From Litorivita sp040371945 (GTDB lineage Bacteria; Pseudomonadota; Alphaproteobacteria; Rhodobacterales; Rhodobacteraceae): 64,000 nucleotides of DNA. Both the position numbers and the translations under genes were made by a program. The stretch is from NCBI RefSeq assembly GCF_040371945.1, contig NZ_BAABWS010000001.1, positions 868,001 to 932,000 on the forward strand, read 5' to 3'. The notes under the pieces are model-generated. The model ran no database searches. It was not told the origin of the DNA and saw only the letters and a program-made list of their open reading frames with translations. How positions within the stretch are numbered: the first letter of the stretch is position 1; the number at the start of each line of letters is the position of its first letter. Positions 44,992 through 53,074 of the stretch are shown here, in pieces.

Positions 44992-46674
44992 CTAGCTGGC
45001 GGTTTCGAGCGCCTCGCGCTTGGCGGCCTCGTCGGCCTTGAGCGCCTTGCGGTCCGGTTTGCCGACCGGCGTATGGGGCAATTCGGCGCGGAATTCCAAA
45101 TGGCGCGGGATCTCGTGACGGCCCAGCTTGTCGGCCAAGAACGCCTGCAACTGCTCGAGGCTGAATTCCGACGCGCCCTTGTTGAGCACCACGTAAACCT
45201 TGGCGCTTTCGCCGCGATATTCGTCAGGCACGCCGATCGCCATGGCCTCGGCCACATCGGGATGTTGATGCACGGCGTTCTCGATCATCAAAGGATAGAC
45301 GTTAAAGCCGCCCGACAAGATCATATCCTTCTTACGATCGACCAAGAAGAAATAGCCGTCCTCGTCCACATAGCCGATGTCGCCGGTCAGGAACCAACCG
45401 TCGTGAAATGCCTCGGCGGTCTCTTGCGGCTTGTTCCAATAGGCCCCCAGAACATTCGGCCCCATGATCGCCATCTCGCCCGGCTCGTTGGGGCCAAGAG
45501 TGCGGCTGGCGTCTTCGACATCGACGATCTTCATGTCCAACCCGGGCAAGGGAACGCCGATGGTGCCGAGCTTTTCGTCGGGCATGTCGCGCGGCACATT
45601 GGTCCCCGCAGGCGAGGTTTCGGTCATCCCCCAACCGCCGCGAATTTTCAATCCGGTCAATTGCTTGACGCGGTTATAGACCTCGACCGGCAAGGGCGCG
45701 CCGCCCGATCCGACATAGGTCAGAGAGCTGAGATCGCGGCTGTCGATATCGGGCAAGGCCAACAGGCCGATCCATGTGGTCGGCACGCCGCCAAAGGCCG
45801 CGATCCGCTTTTCCTCGATCTCCTTGACCGCCTGTTCGGGATCATAGCGCAGGCGCAAATGCATCCGCCCGCCCTCATAGGTGCGCTTCAACAGCGCCGT
45901 GGTCAGCCCCATGATGTGGAACAGCGGCGAATAGACGAGGCTGGCCGATTCCGGCGTCTGGCTCGGCTCGCCCTTGGCGCTTTCGTGATAGATCTGCACC
46001 GCCGCCGACAAGTTGCGATGGGTCAGCATCGCCGCCTTGGGCACGCCCGTCGTCCCGCCGGTATATTGCAACAGCGCCAGATCGGAGGGCGTCACCGGCT
46101 CGGGCGCATAGGGGGCGCCTTGATGCGGCGCGAGCAGCTCCTCGGCGCCGATGGCCCCCTCGATCACCGGACAATCGCGCCCCATCGCCGAGACCGGATC
46201 AGGGCAAAGCACCACCTGCGGCACCTCGCCCGCCGCGATGAGCGCGGGGAAGTGTTGTGCAAATTCGGGCGTGGTCAGCGAGACCAGAAGCTTGGCCCCG
46301 CTGTCCTTCATTTTATGGGCAATCTCGCGGTCCGCATCCAGCGGGCTCAAATGCGTGACCGCCGCCCCCGCCGCAATCGTGCCGAAGAAAAAGATCGGAT
46401 GCCAAGGGCAATTGGGCAGGTGCAGCGCAACGCGGTCCCCTTTGCCAATGCCCCGCGCCTTGAGGGCGGCGGCGACCTGCGCGGCAAGCGCCTTGGTCTG
46501 ATCGTAGGTGTATTCCTTGCCGTAATATTCGATATGCGTGAGCGGGCCGTATGTCTCGAAGGCCTCCGTCATCATCGCCGTCCATGTGGTTTCGGGCGGG
46601 TTGAAATCGGTGGCGACGCCCTTGGCATAATGCTTCATCCACGGGCGGGAATTCGGGGTCAACGGCAAGTTCAT
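44992..46674 (-). CDS. AMP-dependent acyl-CoA synthetase (FadD-like)
   Basis: A 560-residue adenylate-forming ligase that activates a carboxylic acid as acyl-AMP and then as the CoA thioester. The phosphate loop YTGGTTGVPKAAMLTHRN (about 215-232), GWGMTETSPAGT, TGDIGYVDEDGYFFLVDRKKDMILSGGFNVYP and the C-terminal lysine segment TPVGKPDRKALKA are complete. It resembles long- and medium-chain fatty acid ligases. An AAAGGAGATAAACG ribosome site and a palindromic operator-like sequence lie just upstream. Substrate is inferred from context to be an acid released in the neighbouring oxidation pathway. Confidence 0.9.
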   Translation of the reverse strand: MNLPLTPNSRPWMKHYAKGVATDFNPPETTWTAMMTEAFETYGPLTHIEYYGKEYTYDQTKALAAQVAAALKARGIGKGDRVALHLPNCPWHPIFFFGTIAAGAAVTHLSPLDADREIAHKMKDSGAKLLVSLTTPEFAQHFPALIAAGEVPQVVLCPDPVSAMGRDCPVIEGAIGAEELLAPHQGAPYAPEPVTPSDLALLQYTGGTTGVPKAAMLTHRNLSAAVQIYHESAKGEPSQTPESASLVYSPLFHIMGLTTALLKRTYEGGRMHLRLRYDPEQAVKEIEEKRIAAFGGVPTTWIGLLALPDIDSRDLSSLTYVGSGGAPLPVEVYNRVKQLTGLKIRGGWGMTETSPAGTNVPRDMPDEKLGTIGVPLPGLDMKIVDVEDASRTLGPNEPGEMAIMGPNVLGAYWNKPQETAEAFHDGWFLTGDIGYVDEDGYFFLVDRKKDMILSGGFNVYPLMIENAVHQHPDVAEAMAIGVPDEYRGESAKVYVVLNKGASEFSLEQLQAFLADKLGRHEIPRHLEFRAELPHTPVGKPDRKALKADEAAKREALETAS

Positions 46675-46700
46675 CGTTTATCTCCTTTGGGGCGGGCGCG

Positions 46701-46719
46701 ATTGACGGTCATGGTCAAC
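46701..46719 (-). promoter_or_regulatory. Imperfect palindrome upstream of the CoA ligase
   Basis: ATTGACGGTCATGGTCAAC has TTGAC and GTCAA arms, close to the half-sites of the perfect palindrome at 47196 (ATTGACCGG). It lies 27 bases from the ligase ATG, a position at which a repressor would block transcription. Confidence 0.35.
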
Positions 46720-46817
46720 GCGCCGCAAGTCGTTGTGTTCAATGCTCTGTGTAAGGTCGGCAGCGGCCCGCGAAAACGGCGCAGCGAGGGGCCAAATTCC
46801 GCAGACCGGATTGATTT

Positions 46818-46833
46818 TCGAATATCGGGTATG
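46818..46833 (+). promoter_or_regulatory. TCGAA-N5-GGTATG motif, copy 1
   Basis: TCGAATATCGGGTATG lies 144 bases upstream of the CoA ligase, pointing away from it. It matches all eleven fixed positions shared with the copies at 47519, 49887 and 52894. Confidence 0.55.
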
Positions 46834-47195
46834 ACTGCGCAACCAAAGTCAACCGGCCTGCTTGATACGCGCGCCGGGCGCAGCGCGGCGAAAAAAACTC
46901 ATGGCAATAGCGAGAGGCAAAGCGCGGCAGGCGCCCCGCGCGCCTGCGCGGCACCGCACGGCGGCGCATAGGCGCGATGCAATCTGATCGAACGCCCCGA
47001 CGGTCAGGGGCGCATATCGCTCTTTCCACCGGAAAGCTCCTCCCATTTTTGCAAGGCAGGGCCCTGCTTCGGCCATAGGGCTTCGCATCCTCTCGCGTCA
47101 CCCCAGCCGCGCAAGGCTCCTCTTCCTCGCGCCCGACCACGCTAAGACCACAGGCACATCTGCGTCAAGCATCTTAGCTATATAGCGCATCTCCT

Positions 47196-47213
47196 ATTGA
47201 CCGGCCGGTCAAT
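47196..47213. promoter_or_regulatory. Perfect 18-bp palindrome, TetR-operator type
   Basis: ATTGACCGG is followed directly by its exact reverse complement CCGGTCAAT. Spacer-free palindromes of this length are typical operators of TetR-family repressors. TTGACC within it could double as a -35 element for a transcript reading toward the ribosome site at about 47240. Confidence 0.6.
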
Positions 47214-47249
47214 TCTTCGCACCATAGAAAAACCAGCGAGGAGAATCCC

Positions 47250-47528
47250 ATGTTGCGGCCAGCGCCTCAACGACACCATTCAACCGACGGCGCGCGGCGC
47301 ACTGCACCCGTGAACGCGGCGGCGAGACGCCCTCTCGCGGCGCGCAAAGCGTGCGCGACCCTGCGTCGCTGGGGTCGCGACCTAGCGCGAATCTCGCGGC
47401 CTTGGCACCTGCCCTTTGCGCGCACGGCGGCAAACGCCTGCGCCGCAATCACCCCCGCGCCGCGCCGGAACCCGCCGCGCGCCGCGCATCATTTGATCCG
47501 CCATCACACACCAAACTATCGAATATAA
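47250..47528 (+). CDS. Doubtful 92-codon frame behind a strong ribosome site
   Basis: GCGAGGAGAATCCC immediately precedes an ATG, and the frame runs 92 codons to TAA. The peptide is rich in Arg, Ala, His and Pro, has no recognisable domain and reads like non-coding GC-rich DNA. The palindrome 37 bases upstream and the good ribosome site suggest this was once the start of a regulated gene whose body has been lost or replaced. Confidence 0.2.
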   Translation: MLRPAPQRHHSTDGARRTAPVNAAARRPLAARKACATLRRWGRDLARISRPWHLPFARTAANACAAITPAPRRNPPRAAHHLIRHHTPNYRI

Positions 47529-47534
47529 GGTATG
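47519..47534 (+). promoter_or_regulatory. TCGAA-N5-GGTATG motif, copy 2
   Basis: TCGAATATAAGGTATG is identical over all 16 bases to the copy on the minus strand at 52894. It lies 323 bases upstream of the AbrB-family permease gene. Confidence 0.55.
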
Positions 47535-47856
47535 CAACACACCCAGAACACAGCGCAGACGGCCAAGGAACCGAGCAGCGCCCTAGAGACACTTTGACCT
47601 CTACCCGTGAGGGCAACCTTGCGGGCCTCCTGCCGAGGTCAAAGTTTAAGCGGCGTGGGACATTGCTCCCGCGCCGCTGATGACAAACCGCCCCCGTGCG
47701 CACCAAAGCCGCGCGCCGCAAACGGCCGCAACAAATGCCGCCCGACCCAAATAACGGCGCAGCCCCGCAAAAGGCCCCGCGCTGATCCACAACACCACTT
47801 GCCCACACGTCACTTTATTGAAACCCTAGACAACAAAGGCAACGAACGGACCCGAA

Positions 47857-48978
47857 ATGCGCAGCATCCGCCTCTTTGGCGAAGATATTCACATCGGAAT
47901 GACACTGGCCATTTTCGCCGCGGGCATCATCGGCGGGCTGGTCGCCACGGTGATCGGATCGCCCTTGCCGATGCTGCTCGGTTCGCTCACCTTCGTTGGG
48001 GCCTTGGCGATTTTCGGCTTTGCTCCGGGCGGGCAGCCGCCAAAAGTACCGATCTGGCTACGGCTTTTGTTTATCCCGATCATCGGCCTGTCCATCGGCG
48101 CGACCTTCACGCCCGAAGTATTTTCCGAAATGCGCAAATGGTGGCCCTCGCTTTTGGCGCTGACGCTCTACATCCCGCTGACCCATTATTTCGGCTACAT
48201 CGGCTACCGGCGCGTTGGAAAAATATCGGGCAGCACCGCCTATTACGCCGCCGTGCCCGGCGGCTTGCTTGAATGTATCGCAATGGGCGAAGAGGCGGGC
48301 GCGGATGTGCGCATGCTGATGGCGCTGCAATTTCTACGCCTGATCCTGACCATCATGCTGGTCCCCTTGGCCTTTTCCGTCGTCAGCGGCAACCCCGTGG
48401 GCAGCGCGGGCGGCATGCAAATCGCAACCGCCGCCGCCCCTTTCACCGGCGCAGAGGTCGCGCTTCAGGCCATGACCGCGGCGTTTGGCGCATTGATCGG
48501 CAAGAGGCTGAAATTCCCCGCCTATATCATCACCGGCCCGATCCTTTTTTCCGGCATCGGACATTTGACCGGCATCATCCAAAGCGCGCCGCCGGTCTGG
48601 CTCATCAGCATCACACAATTGATCATCGGGGTCAGCCTTGGCACCCGTTTCGTCGGCATGCAGCTACGCGCGTTTTTCAAAGCGCTCTGGCTGGCGCTGA
48701 TCAATATTTTGGCCACGATGGTGATCGCGATGGCGATGGGGCTTTTGCTGCACCAACTGGTGGGCGAGCGTGTCGAAGCCGTGGTGCTTGCCTTTGCCCC
48801 GGGCGGCTTGGCCGAGATGTCTTTGGTCGCGCTCTCTTTGCATATCTCGGTGGTCTATGTGACGGCGCATCACGTGTTGCGCATCATATTGTCGGTCTCG
48901 GTGGCCAAGATGTTTGCCCACCGCGTGCCGCCCGACAATCTGGCACAGCGCGAGGGGGCAAAGCCGCCCGCGCCCTGA
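47857..48978 (+). CDS. AbrB-family membrane protein (PF05145 type)
   Basis: A 373-residue protein with ten or so membrane helices in two similar halves, of the family annotated as AbrB or ammonia monooxygenase, which is a misnomer. Typical segments are TVIGSPLPMLLGSLTFVG, YYAAVPGGLLECIAMGEEAGADVRMLMALQFLRLI, FPAYIITGPILFSGIGHLTG and VLAFAPGGLAEMSLVALSLHISVVYVTAHHVLRI. The function is unknown; a transport role is generally assumed. The gene stands alone on the plus strand, convergent with the dehydrogenase gene after 23 bases. Confidence 0.88.
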   Translation: MRSIRLFGEDIHIGMTLAIFAAGIIGGLVATVIGSPLPMLLGSLTFVGALAIFGFAPGGQPPKVPIWLRLLFIPIIGLSIGATFTPEVFSEMRKWWPSLLALTLYIPLTHYFGYIGYRRVGKISGSTAYYAAVPGGLLECIAMGEEAGADVRMLMALQFLRLILTIMLVPLAFSVVSGNPVGSAGGMQIATAAAPFTGAEVALQAMTAAFGALIGKRLKFPAYIITGPILFSGIGHLTGIIQSAPPVWLISITQLIIGVSLGTRFVGMQLRAFFKALWLALINILATMVIAMAMGLLLHQLVGERVEAVVLAFAPGGLAEMSLVALSLHISVVYVTAHHVLRIILSVSVAKMFAHRVPPDNLAQREGAKPPAP

Positions 48979-49001
48979 GCCTGACGCGCCGCCCCTGCGG
49001 C

Positions 49002-49847
49002 CTAGGCCTTGGCGGAGGCCAGAATTTTCTCCACCTCGGCCACGGTCGGCCGCCGCTCAAGCGAGAAAGGATGCGTCGAGGACAGCCCGCCATCGACCGC
49101 AATCGCCTGCCCGTTCACATAGGACGCCAGATCCGAGCACAAGAACAGCGCCACCGCCGCGATCTCGGAGGGGGCACCGCCGCGCGCCAAGGCGTTATTT
49201 TGGCCAAGGCGCTTTTCCGTGCCGCTCATCTTGGCCAATGTATACCAATTCTTGGTCATTCCGGTTTCGATCAAACCAGGGCAAATCGCATTGACCCGCA
49301 CATTGGTGCCGTAAAGCTGGTTGGCCGAAACCTGCACAAGGTTCATCACCCCCGCCTTGGAGGCCGAATAGGCCGCAGGCCCCGCATTGGCGCGTATCCC
49401 CGCGACCGAGGCCGTCGCCACGATCGAGCCTGCGCCGCGCTCTTTCATCTTGGGCGCGCCGTATTTCACCGCCAGAAACGGGCCGATCAGATTGACTCTG
49501 AGCACCTCGGCCCAATCCTGCGCCTCGGCCTCGAACATATTGTCCATCGGACGGCCCGTAATCCCCGCATTGGCGAAAAAGCTGTCCAGCCCGCCATAGG
49601 TGTCACAGGCCAGATCGACCGCCGCCGCCACATCCGCTTCGGCCCCCGCATCCATGCGCATCACCGTGACAGCACCGCCCGCCGCGCGAATGCCCGCGGC
49701 CACATCGTCCAGCGCATCGGACAAATCACAGGCCACCACATTTGCTCCCGCTTTGGCGAACATTTCGGCGCTGGCACGACCAATGCCCGATGCGGCCCCC
49801 GTGATGATGATTGTCTTGCCGCTCATATCGGTCGCTGGAAGGGTCAT
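49002..49847 (-). CDS. Short-chain dehydrogenase/reductase
   Basis: A classical SDR of 281 residues, NAD(P)-dependent. The cofactor loop TGAASGIG is at about 13-20, the catalytic Ser, Tyr and Lys lie in TASVAGI and AAYSASKAGVM, and NAG is present in SFFANAGITGR. The start is put at 49847, where AAGGA precedes the ATG by eight bases. The frame extends 16 codons further, but its first codons would overlap the regulatory motif at 49887. Context suggests oxidation of an alcohol or reduction of a ketone in the neighbouring pathway. Confidence 0.9.
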   Translation of the reverse strand: MTLPATDMSGKTIIITGAASGIGRASAEMFAKAGANVVACDLSDALDDVAAGIRAAGGAVTVMRMDAGAEADVAAAVDLACDTYGGLDSFFANAGITGRPMDNMFEAEAQDWAEVLRVNLIGPFLAVKYGAPKMKERGAGSIVATASVAGIRANAGPAAYSASKAGVMNLVQVSANQLYGTNVRVNAICPGLIETGMTKNWYTLAKMSGTEKRLGQNNALARGGAPSEIAAVALFLCSDLASYVNGQAIAVDGGLSSTHPFSLERRPTVAEVEKILASAKA

Positions 49848-49886
49848 TTGGCGCATCCTTGAATTGGGTTTTTCACTCACCTCATC

Positions 49887-49902
49887 CATACCCATATTTC
49901 GA
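49887..49902 (-). promoter_or_regulatory. TCGAA-N5-GGTATG motif, copy 3
   Basis: On the minus strand it reads TCGAAATATGGGTATG. It lies 40 bases upstream of the dehydrogenase ATG in the divergent spacer shared with the tandem TetR gene. Confidence 0.55.
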
Positions 49903-50006
49903 TTGCGAACAAGCGAGAAGTTTCACGCCATATTTTTTGCGGCGTTGCAGCATAATGCCAAGACAGACAACCATACCCGATACAGTAATAATACCCAAGA
50001 CCATGG

Positions 50007-51308
50007 ATGCAGGTGACACTGCCTTCGCGCCTTGCTATCAAGTCCGGTATGGATACCGCGCCCACCCATATTGCCCCTGCGTCCGCGCCCCCCTCCGACC
50101 GCTTCCAAAAGAAGCGCGCGCGGATTTTGGAGGCTGCCGCCACCGAGATTAACGCCCACGGGCTCAAGGGGCTGACCTTTGTCGGCGTGGCCGAAGCGGT
50201 CGGGCTGAACACCACATCGGTGACCTATTATTTCAAGCGCAAAGAGATGCTGGCCGCCGAGACGCTGGAGCAGGCGATCATTCGCTACGGCGCGATCGCG
50301 CGCGCCGCTGCCGAGGCCCCGACCCCCGAAGCCCGCCTGCGCCGCTTCTTTGCGCTGTTCTTCGATCTGTTCACCCGCATCCGGCTCAAACAGGCACAAC
50401 CGCTGACCAAATTGTCGGACCTGCGGGCGCTGGACGAGCCGATGCGCAGCAAGCTGACCGAGGATTACACCGCGATCATCATGGATTTGTCGAAAATCCT
50501 CACACCCGACGCGCGCGGGGCAGAACGCGCCCTCGCCGTGGCACGCGCCCATGTGCTGATGGATTGCATCCACTGGGTCGGCGCATGGCTGCCGCAATAC
50601 TCCGCCCCCGATTTCGCCCGCGTCGAGGCGCGGATGTTCGACCTGATGGCCTATGGCTTTGCCCCCGAAGGTGCGCGGTGGGCGCCCAAACCATATGCCA
50701 TCGACGATAGCGCCGCCGAGGAGGGCGAAATTTCGCGCGAAACCTACCTGCGCGCCGCGACGCAATTGATCAACGAGCGCGGCTATCGCGGCTCCTCGGT
50801 GGAACGGATCGCCGCCAAGCTCAACGTCTCGAAGGGCAGCTTTTACCACCATCTGAGCGGCAAGGACGATCTCGTGCTTGAATGTTTTGACCGCTCCTAT
50901 TCGCGCGTCAGCCGCGCGCAGCGCATCGCGCTCGGCAGCGGCGGCAGCGCATGGGATCAAATCACCTCCAGCACCGCCAGCCTGCTCGACGTCCAGTTCG
51001 ACGCCGAGTTTCCGCTGCTGCGCATCACAGCGCTGCAGGCCCTGCCCGCCGATCTGCGCAATACGGTGGTGCGCCGGTCGAACCGCATGGCACAGCGCTT
51101 TGCCGGCATGATGATCGACGGAATGGCCGAAGGCTCGATCCGTCACATCGACCCGCTGATCGCAAGCCAGTGCCTGATCTCCTCGCTCAATGCTGCGGTG
51201 GATTTCCTGCCGTGGGCGAATGCCCGCGAGAGCCGCGAAGAAGCGATCCGCATGTATGGATCGGTGCTGGCCTACGGCATCTTGAACGCCCCGCCCGAGG
51301 GCAAATAA
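50007..51308 (+). CDS. Tandem TetR-type transcriptional regulator (two HTH domains)
   Basis: A 433-residue protein that contains two complete TetR units. The first DNA-binding domain (about residues 35-85) reads ILEAAATEINAHGLKGLTFVGVAEAVGLN followed by SVTYYFKRKEML. The second (about 244-290) reads YLRAATQLINERGYRGSSVERIAAKLNVSKGSFYHHLSGKDDLV. Each is followed by an all-helical region (about 90-215 and 290-430). Normal TetR proteins are about 200 residues and bind as dimers of identical heads; here one chain carries two different heads. The start may be 50007 or the ATG at 50049; neither has a strong ribosome site. Divergent from the dehydrogenase gene. Confidence 0.9.
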   Translation: MQVTLPSRLAIKSGMDTAPTHIAPASAPPSDRFQKKRARILEAAATEINAHGLKGLTFVGVAEAVGLNTTSVTYYFKRKEMLAAETLEQAIIRYGAIARAAAEAPTPEARLRRFFALFFDLFTRIRLKQAQPLTKLSDLRALDEPMRSKLTEDYTAIIMDLSKILTPDARGAERALAVARAHVLMDCIHWVGAWLPQYSAPDFARVEARMFDLMAYGFAPEGARWAPKPYAIDDSAAEEGEISRETYLRAATQLINERGYRGSSVERIAAKLNVSKGSFYHHLSGKDDLVLECFDRSYSRVSRAQRIALGSGGSAWDQITSSTASLLDVQFDAEFPLLRITALQALPADLRNTVVRRSNRMAQRFAGMMIDGMAEGSIRHIDPLIASQCLISSLNAAVDFLPWANARESREEAIRMYGSVLAYGILNAPPEGK

Positions 51309-51321
51309 TCCCAACCAAAAA

Positions 51322-51351
51322 GGGCCAACCCGCCAAGGTTGGCCCCGTTTT
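51322..51351 (+). terminator. Terminator after the tandem TetR gene
   Basis: GGGCCAACC (51322-51330) pairs with GGTTGGCCC (51337-51345), followed after CG by four T. It lies in the 61-base space before the convergent monooxygenase gene. The A run before the stem could let it work in the other direction too. Confidence 0.6.
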
Positions 51352-51369
51352 CAAACCGCTCGGGCGCGC

Positions 51370-52881
51370 TTACTGCGCCGCGATCTCGGCCGCTTCGCGC
51401 CGCACCTGCTCTTGCGGCAAAATCATCGGATCGCCCTTCGAAAAGGTCAGCGCCCCGTCGTCCACCTTGCCGCGCTTCAAGGTCTTGCGATCCCAAAGGT
51501 AGTCTTGCTCGTGAATCCACGGGAAAGCCTTGCCATGCTTGGGCAAATCCTTGAGCGAGCGCAGGAAATAGCCGGAGGTGAATTTGATCGACTCCGAGGT
51601 CTGCGCCAGATCTTCGGCGCTGGCCACGGGCACCACCTGACGCGCGCCGATCCGGTCCATATGGCGCAACAGGCGACAGGCAAACTCCGCCACCAGATCG
51701 ACCTTGAGCGTCCAACTGGCATTGGTATAGCCGCTGAAATAGATAAGGTTCGGCACGTTGGAATACATGAAGCCCTTGAAAATCAACAGCTTGGAAGGGT
51801 CGATCTGCTGCTGATCGACCGACACCTGCATGCCGCCCAAGAAATGCAATTTCAGCCCCGTCGCGGTGATGATGATATCGGCGTCGATATGGGTGCCGTC
51901 CTGCATCTGCAATCCGGTCTTGGTGAACCTCTCGATATGGCCCGTGTGGATCGAGGCCTTGCCGGTCTTGAGCGGCTCGAACATGTCCCCGTCGGGCACG
52001 GCGCAAATCCGTTGTTGCCCCGGCCAGTATTCAGGCACGAAATGGGTCTTCCAATCGACCGCATCCCCGACCTCTTTGGCCACTTCGCCGATCAAGAACC
52101 GCTTGGCGCCCTTGATGTTCTTCGCCATTTTCTGGCGCCGCATCCGCCCGTCCAAAATGATGCGCCAGCGCGACAAGGCATAGGCAAGCTTGGCGGGCAG
52201 GAAACGGCGGAACCGGTTGGCCCATTTGTCCTCGGACGGGCGGTTAACGATGTAGGTCGGCGACCGCTGCACCTGCACCACATGCGCGGCGGTTTTCGCC
52301 AGACTGGGCAAGAGCGTCACCGCCGTCGCGCCCGAACCGATGATGGCGATCCGCTTGCCCGCATAATCGAGGTCTTCGGGCCAGAACTGCGGGTGCACCA
52401 AGGTGCCTTCGAAATCGTCATACCCCTCCCATTCGGGCAAATAGCCCTCGTCATGCATATAGTAGCCCGAACAGCCGAACAGCATATTGCAGGTCCATGT
52501 CTCGGGCGTGCCATTGTGGTCGATCTCGAGCGTCCAGCGGGTGTTTTTGCTGTCGTAAGAGGCGCTCACGACCTTGCGGCCATAATTGATATGCGCGTCG
52601 ATCCCGTTTTCCGCCGAGGTCTCCTTGATGTAATTCAAGATGATATCGCCATGCGAGATTGACTTGGGATTGGTCCACGGTTTGAACGCATAGCCCATCG
52701 TGTACATGTCGCTGTCCGACCGGATGCCCGGATAGCGAAACAGGTTCCACGTGCCGCCCATTTCGGGCTTGGATTCAAGCACCGCAAAGCTTTTCTCGGG
52801 GCATTTCACCTTGAGATAGCGCGCCGCGCCAATCCCCGACAAACCGGCCCCGACGATCAACACATCAAAATCCCGCTGCAT
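51370..52881 (-). CDS. EthA/MymA-type Baeyer-Villiger flavin monooxygenase
   Basis: A 503-residue FAD- and NADPH-dependent monooxygenase that would insert oxygen next to a ketone to give an ester. The FAD loop GAGLSG is at about 11-16, the Baeyer-Villiger fingerprint FEGTLVHPQFWP at about 157-168 and the second nucleotide loop IGSGATAV follows. Segments such as MGGTWNLFRYPGIRSDSDMYTMGY and GYTNASWTLKVDLV closely match mycobacterial EthA and MymA. The start at 52881 follows AAGGGATCGCA. The motif copy at 52894 lies 13 bases upstream of the ATG. Confidence 0.93.
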   Translation of the reverse strand: MQRDFDVLIVGAGLSGIGAARYLKVKCPEKSFAVLESKPEMGGTWNLFRYPGIRSDSDMYTMGYAFKPWTNPKSISHGDIILNYIKETSAENGIDAHINYGRKVVSASYDSKNTRWTLEIDHNGTPETWTCNMLFGCSGYYMHDEGYLPEWEGYDDFEGTLVHPQFWPEDLDYAGKRIAIIGSGATAVTLLPSLAKTAAHVVQVQRSPTYIVNRPSEDKWANRFRRFLPAKLAYALSRWRIILDGRMRRQKMAKNIKGAKRFLIGEVAKEVGDAVDWKTHFVPEYWPGQQRICAVPDGDMFEPLKTGKASIHTGHIERFTKTGLQMQDGTHIDADIIITATGLKLHFLGGMQVSVDQQQIDPSKLLIFKGFMYSNVPNLIYFSGYTNASWTLKVDLVAEFACRLLRHMDRIGARQVVPVASAEDLAQTSESIKFTSGYFLRSLKDLPKHGKAFPWIHEQDYLWDRKTLKRGKVDDGALTFSKGDPMILPQEQVRREAAEIAAQ

Positions 52882-52893
52882 TGCGATCCCTTC

Positions 52894-52909
52894 CATACCT
52901 TATATTCGA
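52894..52909 (-). promoter_or_regulatory. TCGAA-N5-GGTATG motif, copy 4
   Basis: On the minus strand it reads TCGAATATAAGGTATG, identical to the copy at 47519. It ends 13 bases before the monooxygenase ATG, so a bound protein would sit on or next to the transcription start and ribosome site. Confidence 0.6.
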
Positions 52910-53074
52910 ATTTCTTTGCAGCAGACTATACCGCCGCGCCCGCGCTCTGCAATTCCTAATTGCGCGGCGCTCCGTTTCGCTACGGAACAATACGGTTTCG
53001 GGTTGCCTCATCCGCAATATATAAAGCATAAATCGAGAGCAATCAGAGCATTCGCAGGGAGAGGAACCGCACCA

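Larger units (their letters stand above)
46675..47856 (+). other. 1.2-kb region without convincing gene, rich in regulatory-looking sites
   Basis: Between the divergent CoA ligase and the AbrB-type permease I see no protein that looks real, and the open frames are Arg/Pro/Ala-rich. It does hold two copies of the TCGAA-N5-GGTATG motif (46818 and 47519), an 18-bp palindrome (47196), a good ribosome site followed by a 92-codon frame (47250), and a 12-bp hairpin at 47649-47678 (AGCGGCG... paired with ...CGCCGCT, one wobble pair). It may be a decayed gene with its control region intact. Confidence 0.5.

Noticed and set aside
44962..46971. A 669-residue plus-strand frame opposite the CoA ligase
   Set aside because: Shadow of the ligase gene, same reasoning; the ligase shows complete adenylation motifs.
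46739..47140. A 133-residue minus-strand frame upstream of the CoA ligase
   Set aside because: Composition is random-looking and Arg/Cys-rich, no ribosome site, no family resemblance.
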